64,000 nucleotides of DNA from Rhizobium giardinii bv. giardinii H152. GTDB taxonomy: Bacteria; Pseudomonadota; Alphaproteobacteria; Rhizobiales; Rhizobiaceae. Shown piece after piece: positions 1 to 8,626 of this stretch. Position numbers and translations under genes: made by a program. The stretch covers positions 62,001-126,000 of the forward strand of contig NZ_KB902646.1 of assembly GCF_000379605.1 (NCBI RefSeq), in the 5' to 3' direction. The number at the start of each line of letters is the position of its first letter. The first letter of the stretch is position 1. The notes below the pieces were generated by a model. It saw only the letters and a list, made by a program, of their open reading frames with translations, was not told the origin of the DNA and searched no databases.

Positions 1-1
1 C

Positions 2-586
2 GATCCCGCCAGCCTCAACAAGCCCTCGACCGCACCGCTTCCAGCCGAATACATGCTTGGCAATATCCCCGGCATGGATGTCAACTGGGGCTTGGTGATC
101 GGCATCGGCGCCTGCATGATCGCCTGGGTGCTGATTGAAGCGACAAGCTTCGGCTTTGCCGCCCGCATCGCCGGCGGCAATGTTCGCGCCGCCCAGATTC
201 AAGGCTTGCCGGTCGGCCGGCTGATCGTCGGCTTTACGGCGCTTGCCGGAAGTTTTGCCGGATTGGCCGGCATGGTCGAGGTAGCCGCCGTTCAGGGCAG
301 CGCCAATGCCTCGCTTGTCGCCGGCTACGGCTATACTGGTATCCTCGTCGCCTTCCTCGCCCGCCATAATCCGCTGGCGATCATCCCCGTCGCCATCCTG
401 CTCGGCGGCATCGATGCCTCGGGCGGCCTGATCCAGCGCCGCATGGGTCTGCCGGATGCCACGGTACTCGTCCTTCAGGGCACATTGTTCGTGGTGATCC
501 TGCTGTGCGAAACCCTCTATGGCCGCTTCAGGATCTTCAATCCCGACCTCTGGAAAATGCCTACCCTCAAAGCAAGGACCGCCTGA
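2..586 (+). CDS. BMP-type ABC transporter permease, 5'-truncated by window edge
   Basis: Inner-membrane permease of a nucleoside-type (BMP/PnrA-associated) ABC importer. The reading frame is open from base 2 into the window, so the true start lies upstream; an internal ATG at 53 is probably not the start. The visible 194 residues are alternating hydrophobic helices, with the family-typical stretch of Ala/Gly-rich helices around [10 protein letters not shown] and [19 protein letters not shown]. The stop overlaps the start of the second permease by one base (TGATG), which implies translational coupling. It would work with the permease at 586 and the double ATPase at 2240; the substrate-binding protein is presumably upstream of the window. 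Confidence 0.88.
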   Translation, partial: DPASLNKPSTAPLPAEYMLGNIPGMDVNWGLVIGIGACMIAWVLIEATSFGFAARIAGGNVRAAQIQGLPVGRLIVGFTALAGSFAGLAGMVEVAAVQGSANASLVAGYGYTGILVAFLARHNPLAIIPVAILLGGIDASGGLIQRRMGLPDATVLVLQGTLFVVILLCETLYGRFRIFNPDLWKMPTLKARTA

Positions 587-1512
587 TGGAAGACACCGGC
601 ATCGGCCTGTGGGGCGTGCCCCTCGCCATCTTCGCAGGCGCCATCCGCGTCTCGACACCCTTCATCTTCGTCAGCCTGGGGGAATCGATTACCGAGCGCT
701 CCGGCCGCATCAATCTGGGGCTCGAGGGCACGCTCGTCTTCGGTGCGATGGCGGCCTACGCCATCGCCGTCATGAGCAACTCGCCCTGGCTCGGCGTTCT
801 CGCCGCCATGGCGACGGGCGCGGTCTTCGGCCTCGTCCACGGCTGGATCTGCAAATTCCCGAGGGTCAACGACATTGCCATCGGCATCGCCATGATGCAG
901 TTTGGCCTCGGCCTCGCCTTCTTTCTCGGCAAGCCCTTCATCCAGCCTGTCGCGCCACATCTCCCGTCCATTCCGCTCGGCGGCTGGTCGGATCTGCCGC
1001 AGATCCAGTCGGCGCTCAACATCAACGTGCTCTTCATCCTCGGCGCGCTTCTGTCGATGGTATTCTGGTGGGCCTTCAAGAACACCCGCGTCGGCCTCAT
1101 CCTGCGCGTCGTCGGCGACAGCTCCGACGCAGCGCGCGCCATGGGTCTCAATCCGGATACCGTGCGGCTTCTGGCAACAGCCGTCGGCGGCTCGCTGGCA
1201 GCGGTCGGCGGCGCCTATCTCACGCTGTTTTATCCCGGCTCCTGGAACGAAGGCATCTCCTCGGGCCAAGGTCTGATGGCAGTGGCGCTGGTCATCTTCG
1301 CCCGGTGGAACCCGATCGGGTGCTTCCTCGCCGCCCTGCTCTTCGGCGGCGCCGGTGCTCTCGGTCCCGCCCTGCAATCGGTCGGCGTTACGCAGGGCTA
1401 CTACCTGTTCTATGCCGCCCCTTACGTGCTCACCCTCGCCATCCTCGTCGCCACTTCCTCGCCCACCCGCTCGCTCGCAGGGGCACCCGGCGCCCTGTCG
1501 ATCACGAAATAG
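586..1512 (+). CDS. BMP-type ABC transporter permease
   Basis: Second inner-membrane permease (308 aa) of the same importer. The family-typical N-terminal segment [19 protein letters not shown] is clear at about residues 25-45, followed by about eight to nine hydrophobic helices. An open frame extends upstream to 505, but the ATG at 586 is preferred because it overlaps the previous stop and matches the family N-terminus. Its neighbours (two amidohydrolases and an ATPase) suggest the imported solute is the substrate of those hydrolases. Family identification is strong; the substrate is inferred only from context. Confidence 0.92.
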   Translation: MEDTGIGLWGVPLAIFAGAIRVSTPFIFVSLGESITERSGRINLGLEGTLVFGAMAAYAIAVMSNSPWLGVLAAMATGAVFGLVHGWICKFPRVNDIAIGIAMMQFGLGLAFFLGKPFIQPVAPHLPSIPLGGWSDLPQIQSALNINVLFILGALLSMVFWWAFKNTRVGLILRVVGDSSDAARAMGLNPDTVRLLATAVGGSLAAVGGAYLTLFYPGSWNEGISSGQGLMAVALVIFARWNPIGCFLAALLFGGAGALGPALQSVGVTQGYYLFYAAPYVLTLAILVATSSPTRSLAGAPGALSITK

Positions 1513-1523
1513 GATATCCGGCC

Positions 1524-2243
1524 ATGACCTCTCTTGCCGCAACTGCAATCCCTACCGGCGAAAACCTGAGCTACATCGACGCCGATCCCTATCCGTGGCC
1601 TTATAACGGCGCACTGCGTCCGGACAACACAGCGCTGATCATCATCGACATGCAGACGGATTTCTGCGGTCCCGGCGGCTATGTCGATCATATGGGCTAC
1701 AGCCTCTCGCTCGTGCGTGCGCCGATCGAGCCGATCAGACAAGTCCTCGCCGCCATGCGCGCCAAGGGCTACCACATCATCCACACGCGCGAAGGCCACC
1801 GGCCCGACCTCGCCGATCTGCCCGCCAACAAACGCTGGCGCTCGCGGCGGATCAATGCGGGCATCGGCGATTTCGGGCCCTGCGGGCGCATCCTCGTTCG
1901 CGGCGAGCCCGGCTGGGACATCATTGACGAACTTTACCCGATCGAAGGCGAAACGATCATCGACAAGCCCGGCAAGGGCTCGTTCTGCGCCACCGACCTG
2001 GAACTGATCCTCAGCCAGAAGCGCATCGAAAACATCATCCTCACCGGCATCACCACCGATGTGTGCGTCCACACCACCATGCGCGAGGCAAACGACCGCG
2101 GCTTCGAATGCCTGCTGCTCGAAGACTGCTGCGGCGCCACCGACTACGGCAACCATCTGGCAGCGATCAAGATGGTGAAAATGCAGGGCGGCGTCTTCGG
2201 CTCTGTATCCAACTCCGAAAGTCTCGTGAGGCAATTGCCATGA
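1524..2243 (+). CDS. biuH: Isochorismatase-fold cysteine amidohydrolase, probable biuret hydrolase
   Basis: A 239-residue hydrolase of the isochorismatase-like fold, expected to split an amide bond and release ammonia. The Asp-Lys-Cys triad is visible as D42 (IIIDMQTDF), K148 (IDKPGKG) and C181 (TTDVCVHTT). The N-terminal phrase [19 protein letters not shown] and the triad spacing agree with what I recall of Rhizobium leguminosarum BiuH (D36, K142, C175; constant offset of 6). BiuH converts biuret to allophanate in cyanuric acid breakdown. The start is the ATG 11 bp after the permease stop. Its stop overlaps the ATPase start (ATGA). No cyanuric acid hydrolase or allophanate hydrolase is visible in the window, so biuret or a related ureide would have to be imported directly. 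Fold certain, exact substrate likely but unproven. Confidence 0.75.
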   Translation: MTSLAATAIPTGENLSYIDADPYPWPYNGALRPDNTALIIIDMQTDFCGPGGYVDHMGYSLSLVRAPIEPIRQVLAAMRAKGYHIIHTREGHRPDLADLPANKRWRSRRINAGIGDFGPCGRILVRGEPGWDIIDELYPIEGETIIDKPGKGSFCATDLELILSQKRIENIILTGITTDVCVHTTMREANDRGFECLLLEDCCGATDYGNHLAAIKMVKMQGGVFGSVSNSESLVRQLP

Positions 2244-3790
2244 TCCAGATCCGCGACACACCGCTGCCCAGGGCTGGCAAGGCCGTGGGCATCCAGACGA
2301 TCGGCATGACCATGCGCTTCGGCAGCTTCACGGCGCTCGACAATGTCTCGATCGACGTTCCTGCCGGCACGTTCCACGCGCTGCTCGGCGAGAATGGTGC
2401 GGGCAAATCGACGCTCGTCAAATGCATCATGGGCTTCTACCACCAGACCTCCGGCTCGCTGTCGGTCGATGGCCACGAGGTGTCTGTTCAGTCGCCAAAG
2501 GATGCCGCGACCTATGGGCTTGGGATGGTCTACCAGAATTTCACGCTGGTGCCGTCGCTGACTGGCGCCGAAAATCTGGTCATCAACCGCGCGCATGTGC
2601 CTGCCGTCATCAACTGGGCGAAGGAGCGCAAGGAGCTCGCCGCCTTCATGGAGCGCATGCCGTTCAAGATCCCGCTCGACCGGCCGGTCAGAGAGCTTGC
2701 GGCAGGCGAGAAGCAGAAGCTCGAAATCGTCAAGCAGCTCTATCTCGGCCGCAGCTTCCTCATTCTCGACGAACCGACATCGGTGCTGACGCCGGCCGAA
2801 GCCGACGAGATGCTCGGCCTGGTGCGCGGGATGACCGAGCGCGGCGAACTGACCGTACTCATGATCAGCCACAAGTTCCACGAAGTCACCAGGTTCACCG
2901 ACGCGGTGACGGTTCTGCGACGCGGGAACATGGCGGGCAGCGGACTGGTCAAAGATCTCACCACCAAGGACATGGCAGCGATGATGATCGGCGACGTCAA
3001 GCTCGCCGAACTTGACACGCGCCTGCCGGTAGCAGGCGATGCCACGCCGATCCTCGTCGTCAGGGACGTCAAGGCCCCGGACCGTACCGGCCTGAAGATG
3101 ATCGACATCGGTAACCTGACGGTGCGTGCCGGCGAGATCGTCGGCATCGCCGGTATTTCAGGCAACGGTCAGAAGGAGCTAACCGAAGTTCTGGCGGGCC
3201 AGCGCCCGCCGGAAGCCGGCAGCATCACCGTGAAAGGCTCGCTTTATGGCGCGACGCGGCGCGAAACACGCATCAACAATGTTCGCTTCATTCCGGAAGA
3301 GCCACTGAACAACGCCTGCGCGCCGAAAATGACCGTGACGGAAAACCTCGCTTTCCGCACCTTTGACGTGAAGAGAGAGGGCGGTGATGCGCTCTGGCTC
3401 GACATGAAATCGATGCGCAAGCGCGCAGCCTCGCTGATCTCGGATTTCAAGGTGAAGACGGCGTCGCATTCCTCGCCAATCGCGTCGCTCTCCGGCGGCA
3501 ACGTCCAGCGCGCCGTGCTTGCCCGCGAACTGACCGGTGACGTCGACCTGCTGATCGTCTCCAATCCCTGCTTCGGCCTTGATTTCTCGGCCGTGGCCGA
3601 AATCCGGGCCCGCATCATGAAGGCGCGCAATTCCGGCACTGCCGTTCTGCTTCTCTCGGAGGATCTCGACGAACTGCTGGAAATGTCGGACCGGATCATG
3701 GTGATGTCGGACGGCAGGCTGGTCTATGAAACGCCGGCGCTCTCGGCCGACATATCCGTAATCGGCGCCCATATGGCGGGGCATCACTGA
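2240..3790 (+). CDS. Double-domain ABC transporter ATPase (BMP/sugar type)
   Basis: Cytoplasmic ATPase (516 aa) with two fused nucleotide-binding domains that would energise the permeases at 2 and 586. Domain 1 has Walker [10 protein letters not shown] (residues 50-58), a YQNF Q-loop, an atypical signature LAAGEKQK and Walker B LILDEPTS. Domain 2 has a degenerate Walker A (ISGNGQKE) and signature LSGGNVQR, as is usual for the second half of this class. The ATG at 2240 overlaps the upstream stop by four bases, and its own stop overlaps the next gene by one, so it sits between two hydrolases in a tightly coupled operon. Confidence 0.93.
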   Translation: MIQIRDTPLPRAGKAVGIQTIGMTMRFGSFTALDNVSIDVPAGTFHALLGENGAGKSTLVKCIMGFYHQTSGSLSVDGHEVSVQSPKDAATYGLGMVYQNFTLVPSLTGAENLVINRAHVPAVINWAKERKELAAFMERMPFKIPLDRPVRELAAGEKQKLEIVKQLYLGRSFLILDEPTSVLTPAEADEMLGLVRGMTERGELTVLMISHKFHEVTRFTDAVTVLRRGNMAGSGLVKDLTTKDMAAMMIGDVKLAELDTRLPVAGDATPILVVRDVKAPDRTGLKMIDIGNLTVRAGEIVGIAGISGNGQKELTEVLAGQRPPEAGSITVKGSLYGATRRETRINNVRFIPEEPLNNACAPKMTVTENLAFRTFDVKREGGDALWLDMKSMRKRAASLISDFKVKTASHSSPIASLSGGNVQRAVLARELTGDVDLLIVSNPCFGLDFSAVAEIRARIMKARNSGTAVLLLSEDLDELLEMSDRIMVMSDGRLVYETPALSADISVIGAHMAGHH

Positions 3791-4458
3791 TGGCGGAGAT
3801 CAAGGCCGAACCGTTTGCCTTTCCCTTGAGGCGCGACAAGCTCGCACTGATCGTCATCGACATGCAGCGCGATTTCGCCGAACCCGGCGGCTTCGGCGAA
3901 AGCCTCGGCAACGATGTCAGCCGGATCATCAGGATCGTGCCGGATGTGAAGCGGCTGATCGCGGGATTTCGCAAGGCAGGTCTGCCGGTCGTCCACACCA
4001 TGGAATGCCATCGCCCCGACCTCTCCGATCTGCCCCCCGCCAAGCGCAACCGCGGCAACCCGGCCTTGAAGATTGGCGACGAAGGGCCGATGGGCCGAGT
4101 ACTGATATCAGGCGAACCCGGAACCGCGATCCTTTCCGAACTGGCGCCTGTCGAGGGCGAAATCGTTATCGAGAAACCCGGCAAGGGCGCCTTCTACGCA
4201 ACTCCGCTTGGCGATCTCCTGAAGGCGCGCGGCATAGAGCAACTCGTCTTTGCCGGCGTAACCACCGAAGTCTGTGTTCAGACGACAATGCGCGAGGCCA
4301 ATGATCGCGGCTATGAATGCCTGCTCGCCGAGGAGGCCACGGAAAGCTATTTTTCCGGGTTCAAGCAAGCCGCCATTGCGATGATCGTCGCCCAGGGTGC
4401 CATCGTCGGCTGGGTCGCCTCGATAGACGCCATAATGGAGGGGATAAGTCATGCCTGA
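3790..4458 (+). CDS. Second isochorismatase-fold cysteine amidohydrolase
   Basis: A 222-residue hydrolase of the same fold as the gene at 1524, with triad D24 (VIDMQRDF), K129 (IEKPGKG) and C162 (TTEVCVQTT). It is clearly homologous to the BiuH-like protein (shared CHRPDLSDLP, GEPG and [15 protein letters not shown] phrases) but lacks its approximately 18-residue N-terminal extension and differs at the C-terminus, so it probably acts on a related but different amide, for example a longer ureide such as triuret or a carbamoyl compound. It is coupled to the ATPase (TGATG overlap) and overlaps the cupin gene by eight bases. Substrate is inference only. Confidence 0.85.
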   Translation: MAEIKAEPFAFPLRRDKLALIVIDMQRDFAEPGGFGESLGNDVSRIIRIVPDVKRLIAGFRKAGLPVVHTMECHRPDLSDLPPAKRNRGNPALKIGDEGPMGRVLISGEPGTAILSELAPVEGEIVIEKPGKGAFYATPLGDLLKARGIEQLVFAGVTTEVCVQTTMREANDRGYECLLAEEATESYFSGFKQAAIAMIVAQGAIVGWVASIDAIMEGISHA

Positions 4459-4804
4459 AACGACACGCGAGAGCCTGACGGCCGGGGGATGGCGGACACT
4501 CCACTTCGAACCCTTCCGCGACGAGGTGACTATTCACTGGATCCAACGTTTCGAGGGCGACCAGCCGGGCGTGGCGCTGTTGAAGTACGAGGCCGGCGCA
4601 TCCGTCCCGCGCCATCTGCATAGGGGGCTCGAAACGATCGTCGTGCTCGAAGGCACGCAATCGGACGAGGCCGGCGACTACGGCCCCGGCAGCCTTGTCA
4701 TCAACAAGGAAGGCACCGAGCATTCCGTCTGGAGCGACACCGGATGCGTCGTGCTGATCCAATGGGACCGGCCGGTTAAAATCCTGCAAGAGGAGCTTGC
4801 TTGA
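4451..4804 (+). CDS. Small ChrR-type cupin protein
   Basis: A 117-residue single-domain beta-barrel protein resembling the ChrR cupin domain. Cupin motif 1 is seen as GASVPRHLHRGLETIVVLEG, with metal-ligand-like H and E residues; motif 2 is partly kept around GSLVINKEGTEHSVWSD. It lacks the zinc anti-sigma domain found in full ChrR proteins. It overlaps the preceding hydrolase and closes the operon. It might bind or isomerise a pathway intermediate or act as a sensor; neither is shown by sequence. Confidence 0.8.
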   Translation: MPETTRESLTAGGWRTLHFEPFRDEVTIHWIQRFEGDQPGVALLKYEAGASVPRHLHRGLETIVVLEGTQSDEAGDYGPGSLVINKEGTEHSVWSDTGCVVLIQWDRPVKILQEELA

Positions 4805-4988
4805 CGACGAACATGCATTCGATATCGGGCTTCCTGTACGCCGCTCGCGAGTAGCCAACCGCTCGGCACGCTCCTTCGTGCCGGCGCACCAGCTTTCGCT
4901 CCATTATCTGCCGGGCGAGTGCCAGCCACAACACAGTGGTTAGCCACCCGGCGTCCTCTTGCACAGGTCAGCGCCCTGCCGACTATAC

Positions 4989-6059
4989 TCAGCTCTTTGG
5001 ACCGGCCATGCTTTCCCGCAGAATAAGCTTGCTTCGGATAACGGTGCGCGTAGCGGGGCCGTTTTCCATCTGGCCAGTGGCGCCGAGCAGGATCGCCACT
5101 GCTGCCTGCCCCATCTCGTCCACCGGCTGTTCGATCGTCGAGAGAGAGGGAGAGCAGAATTCGCAGACTGGAGAGCCATCGAATGAGACGACGGACAGAT
5201 CTTCTGGGATGCTCAATCCGGTCCGCTGTACACAACTGACAAACGATATGGCCATATCATCGCTTGTGGCGATCACCGCTGTCGGCTTATCAGTCAGCCG
5301 AGCAAAATCACTTGCGGCTTGGACGCCTATTTCGAACCCGTGCTGGTAGTCGAGATTGCCTCCGGAGCGCCGGACCGCTTCCGCAGTCAGCCCCGCCTGG
5401 TCCAAAGCCTCGACCACGCCGCCATAGCGCTCCACATCGTGATAATTGCCCTCGGGACCGGCGATGTAGAGAAACCGCCGATGCCCCAGCCGGATCAGTT
5501 CCGCCGTCGCGTCACGCACCGCCTCCCGGTCGTTTGTCACGACGCTCGGGAATCCTGCGTCACTCATGTCGAGCAGCATTGAGACGATCGGAAACCCGGC
5601 ATTCGCAAGAGATCGCCCGTCGACTTCCGGAAGTTTCGAGGACAGGATGATGGCTCCACGAACCGTGCCGCCGAAGGCAAGATCTAGAATGTGCCGTTCA
5701 GAAACCTCGTCGCGGTCGAGGTTGGCGATCATCAGATTATGACCACCCTGGATCAGCGACCGGTTGATGCTCTGCAGTACCTGCGGGATGATCTGGGAGG
5801 CTCCATAATGCAGCGAGCCTGGCAGGATGATCATGATGATGTTGGATTTTCCGATCCTCAGGCCGCGCGCCATGGCGTTCGGAGTGTAGCCTAACTGCTT
5901 GGCTGCCGCGTCGATCTTGGCACGCGTCTTCGCGTTAACCCGTCCGGGATTGGCAAGCGCCCGGCTGACCGTGGAGATCGCAACGCCGGCAAGCCGCGCC
6001 ACATCTGCCATCAACGGCCCTGATTGCTCCTCCCCGAGCATGTCTTGGTTTTTTCTCAC
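4989..6059 (-). CDS. LacI-family transcriptional regulator
   Basis: Repressor-type regulator, 356 aa. The LacI helix-turn-helix is at about residues 17-40 (MADVARLAGVAISTVSRALANPG) followed by the hinge (LGYTPNAMARGLR) and a periplasmic-binding-protein-like sugar sensor domain. The longest frame starts with GTG at 6059; the internal ATGs at 6041 and 6011 are alternatives, and the last fits the usual LacI N-terminus. It is divergent from the sugar operon starting at 6283, and two palindromes between them fit LacI operators, so it probably controls that operon and itself. It converges on the cupin gene with 184 bp between stops. Confidence 0.93.
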   Translation of the reverse strand: MRKNQDMLGEEQSGPLMADVARLAGVAISTVSRALANPGRVNAKTRAKIDAAAKQLGYTPNAMARGLRIGKSNIIMIILPGSLHYGASQIIPQVLQSINRSLIQGGHNLMIANLDRDEVSERHILDLAFGGTVRGAIILSSKLPEVDGRSLANAGFPIVSMLLDMSDAGFPSVVTNDREAVRDATAELIRLGHRRFLYIAGPEGNYHDVERYGGVVEALDQAGLTAEAVRRSGGNLDYQHGFEIGVQAASDFARLTDKPTAVIATSDDMAISFVSCVQRTGLSIPEDLSVVSFDGSPVCEFCSPSLSTIEQPVDEMGQAAVAILLGATGQMENGPATRTVIRSKLILRESMAGPKS

Positions 6060-6117
6060 GCTTCTTTTGTTCCTTCCGAATATGTCGCATGGAATTCTAG
6101 GCTAGCGGCCGCGCTAT

Positions 6118-6131
6118 AGCAAACGATTGCC
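6118..6131. promoter_or_regulatory. LacI-type operator 1
   Basis: AGCAAACGATTGCC is a near-perfect match to the palindromic CAAACGNTTG core bound by many LacI-family proteins. It lies 58 bp upstream of the divergent regulator's GTG and shares its core with operator 2 at 6177. Binding is inferred, not shown. Confidence 0.72.
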
Positions 6132-6176
6132 AAAAATCGCTTGCATAAAAAAACAGCTTGACTATCATTCAGCCAC

Positions 6177-6190
6177 GGCAAACGTTTGCC
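6177..6190. promoter_or_regulatory. LacI-type operator 2
   Basis: GGCAAACGTTTGCC is a perfect 14-bp palindrome. It is centred 59 bp from operator 1, between the divergent LacI gene and the sugar operon, a spacing that could allow looping or joint repression of both promoters. Confidence 0.8.
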
Positions 6191-6282
6191 AAAATGTATT
6201 GTATTGAAATTTCACGGTTTATTCGATGCAAGGCGATGCTTTGCAAGCGGCTGGGCCATGCCTTTCAGGAAAGGGGTTCGCT

Positions 6283-7236
6283 ATGGCCAAGGGCGATAGG
6301 CTCTGCTTCGGCGTCGATCTCGTGACGTTCTTTCATCCCGGTTTCTTTGGCCTCCAAAGCCATGACGCAATCATCGAACATGCGCGCGCCGAACCGCATG
6401 CCTTTTGGGACAAGATTCTCGACGGCGCCGAGGCTTCCGGCGTGACCGGTGTCGAACTGACTTTCTCTCCCTTCAACTGGCAGGACGCGATCAAGACCTA
6501 TGGTTCCGTCGACCGTTTCGGGGCAGAGCTGACGAAACGCGGCCTGACGCTGTGCAGTGGCTTCTTCGCGGAACTGGAAGCTGCGGGCGACTTCACGCAA
6601 CAAGAGGCCCAGCGTGCTATCATCGACAAGGCGGAAAGATACGCTGACTTCCTGAAGGCTTGCAGCAGCGACATCATGGTGATCGGCGCACCGCTGCGTC
6701 AGACCCTCGGAGCTCAGCCGGCCATATTCCACGACTTCGACCGCGCCAAGGTGATCGCCGATTTCCTCAACCGGCTCGGCGCGATCCTTTATGCCCGGGG
6801 CGTCCGGCTCGCGCTCCACACCGAGGCCCATTCCATCTTTGCCGCAGCGCGCGACGTCGACCTGATGATGATGCTGACCGACCCCGCCTATGTGCACATG
6901 TGCCCGGATACCGCCCATATCATCGTCGCCGGCTCCGACCCGGTGCAGCTCGTCGATCGCCATCACGAACGCATGATCATCGCACATTGGAAGGATGCGA
7001 TCGGTCAGATGCCCGCCGATACGCAGATCGACGAGCACATCCACGATCGTCATCAGGCCTATTTCTGTGGCTTCGGCCTTGGACGGGTTGACTGGCCCGC
7101 CTGGATCCGGCTGCTGCGCGACCGGGCCTATGCAGGCTGGGCAATTCTCGAACTCGATGCCGCGCCCGATCCGGTCCGCGACATTGCCAACGGGCTCACG
7201 CTCGTCCGTCAGGCGCTCCTGCCGGTCTATCGCTGA
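6283..7236 (+). CDS. Sugar phosphate isomerase/epimerase-like TIM-barrel protein
   Basis: A 317-residue protein of the xylose-isomerase-like (AP endonuclease 2) TIM-barrel superfamily, which includes sugar isomerases, epimerases and 3-keto-sugar-processing enzymes. Metal-ligand-type segments can be seen: E in VTGVELTFSP, H and E in RLALHTEAHS, D and H in MCPDTAHI, and H in IIAHWKD. The frame opens at 6226, but the ATG at 6283 is chosen because AGGAAAGGGG sits 6-7 bases upstream and the protein then begins at the conserved barrel. First gene of the operon; a hairpin with a T-run separates it from the binding-protein gene. The exact reaction is unknown. Confidence 0.85.
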   Translation: MAKGDRLCFGVDLVTFFHPGFFGLQSHDAIIEHARAEPHAFWDKILDGAEASGVTGVELTFSPFNWQDAIKTYGSVDRFGAELTKRGLTLCSGFFAELEAAGDFTQQEAQRAIIDKAERYADFLKACSSDIMVIGAPLRQTLGAQPAIFHDFDRAKVIADFLNRLGAILYARGVRLALHTEAHSIFAAARDVDLMMMLTDPAYVHMCPDTAHIIVAGSDPVQLVDRHHERMIIAHWKDAIGQMPADTQIDEHIHDRHQAYFCGFGLGRVDWPAWIRLLRDRAYAGWAILELDAAPDPVRDIANGLTLVRQALLPVYR

Positions 7237-7256
7237 GGTTTACTCCCAAGAGCACC

Positions 7257-7283
7257 AATGCCCCGCCAAGAGGGCATTTTTTT
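7257..7283 (+). terminator. Intrinsic-terminator-like hairpin inside the sugar operon
   Basis: A 7-bp stem (AATGCCC at 7257-7263, GGGCATT at 7272-7278) with an 8-base loop runs into seven T residues (7277-7283). It lies between the isomerase stop and the Shine-Dalgarno AAGAGG of the binding-protein gene. It could partially terminate or process the transcript so that gene 1 and the transporter are expressed at different levels. Confidence 0.6.
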
Positions 7284-7297
7284 CAAGAGGTGGAACA

Positions 7298-8530
7298 ATG
7301 AAAAGCATGATGAAACTGTTACTAACCGGGGCCGTATTCGCTGGTATGTTTGCCCCGGCCCTCGCCGATGATAAGCCGACGATCGAGATCATGTCGTCCT
7401 GGACGTCGGGCGGCGAAGCGGCGGCGCTCGATATCATCAAGACCGAATTCGAGAAGCGCGGCGGCGTCTGGAAGGACTCCTCGATCGCCGGTTTCGGCGC
7501 CGCCGATGCCGCCTTCCAGAACCGTATCGTCGCCGGAGACCCACCTGGGGCCAAGCAGGGCGTCATCGGCCTTGCCGCCGCCGATTTCGTAGGCCAAGGC
7601 TTGTTCAATCCGATCGACGACGTGGCCGCCGCCGGCAAATGGGCGGATGCCCTGCCAAAATCGATCTACGACCTCATTTCCTACGACGGCAAGGTCTATC
7701 TTGCGCCAACCGGCGCCCATGGCGAAAGCTGGTTGTTCTATTCGAAGGAAGCCTTCGCAAGGGCTGGTATTGTGGAAGAGCCAAAGACCTGGGACGAATT
7801 CTTTGCCGGCCTAGACAAGCTGAAGGCTGCCGGCATCGTTCCGGTCGCGTGGGGCGGTCAGCCCTGGCAGCAGACAAAGGTCTTCAACATGATCCTGCTC
7901 TCTCAGGTCGGGATCGACGGCTTTCTGAAGATTTACGTCGACAAGGACAAGAGCGAGGCTTCCATCGAAGGCATCAAGAAGACCCTCGATATCTTCGGCA
8001 AGTTGCGCGGCTATGTAGATGACGGCGCGGCCGGCCGCAACTGGAACGACGCGACCGCCATGCTGATCACGGCCAAGGCCGGCGTGCAGTTCATGGGCGA
8101 CTGGGCCAAAGGCGAATTCACAGTCGCCGGCAAGGAAGCGGGCAAGGACTATGGCTGTATGATCGTTCCGGAATCGCCGGGCATGGTCTATATCGCCGAC
8201 TCCCTCTGGTTCCCCAAGACCGGGGATGCCGGGGCCGACAAGGCCCAGAAGCTGCTGGCAGAAGTTGTCATGGACCCGGCCATCCAGGTCGAATTCTCGC
8301 TCAAGAAGGGTTCCGTTCCGATGCGCGCCGACGTGGACAAGTCGAAGCTGGACGTTTGCGCGCAGAAGGGCCTCGAACTAATGACCGCCGACAATGTCGT
8401 ACCGGATCAGGCGATCCTGCTGACGCCCCAGCAGGTCGGTCTACTCGACGACTTCGTCGACGAATATTGGAGCGGTGGTTCGAATGATATGGCGTCTGCG
8501 GCCGAAAACTTCTTCGCCATCTTCGAGTAA
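7298..8530 (+). CDS. CUT1 ABC transporter sugar-binding protein
   Basis: Periplasmic solute-binding protein, 410 aa, family 1 (carbohydrate). A clear Sec signal peptide (residues 1-23, cleavage after APALA) precedes a mature domain starting DDKPTIEIMSSWTSGGEAAAL, typical of oligosaccharide- or monosaccharide-binding proteins. Start ATG at 7298 follows AAGAGGTGG. It is followed by the matching two permeases and ATPase. A strong hairpin just after its stop probably protects its mRNA so that the binding protein is made in excess. Confidence 0.93.
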   Translation: MKSMMKLLLTGAVFAGMFAPALADDKPTIEIMSSWTSGGEAAALDIIKTEFEKRGGVWKDSSIAGFGAADAAFQNRIVAGDPPGAKQGVIGLAAADFVGQGLFNPIDDVAAAGKWADALPKSIYDLISYDGKVYLAPTGAHGESWLFYSKEAFARAGIVEEPKTWDEFFAGLDKLKAAGIVPVAWGGQPWQQTKVFNMILLSQVGIDGFLKIYVDKDKSEASIEGIKKTLDIFGKLRGYVDDGAAGRNWNDATAMLITAKAGVQFMGDWAKGEFTVAGKEAGKDYGCMIVPESPGMVYIADSLWFPKTGDAGADKAQKLLAEVVMDPAIQVEFSLKKGSVPMRADVDKSKLDVCAQKGLELMTADNVVPDQAILLTPQQVGLLDDFVDEYWSGGSNDMASAAENFFAIFE

Positions 8531-8536
8531 GATTGC

Positions 8537-8571
8537 GCCGGTGGCGTCGGCCTGGTCGCGACGCCACCGGC
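8537..8571 (+). other. Intercistronic 13-bp stem-loop after binding-protein gene
   Basis: A perfect 13-bp stem (GCCGGTGGCGTCG at 8537-8549; its complement at 8559-8571) with a 9-base loop begins six bases after the binding-protein stop. There is no T-run, so a role in 3'-end protection of the upstream cistron is more likely than termination, as known for malE-malF type operons. Confidence 0.75.
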
Positions 8572-8626
8572 CGTCGCCTTGCGCGGCGGCGCGAGCCCTG
8601 CTTTCCATCCCTCAAAGAGCCGGCCA

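Noticed and set aside
517..1548. Long minus-strand open frame opposite a permease gene
   Set aside because: Acidic/basic low-complexity shadow of a GC-rich gene; no domain and no start signals.
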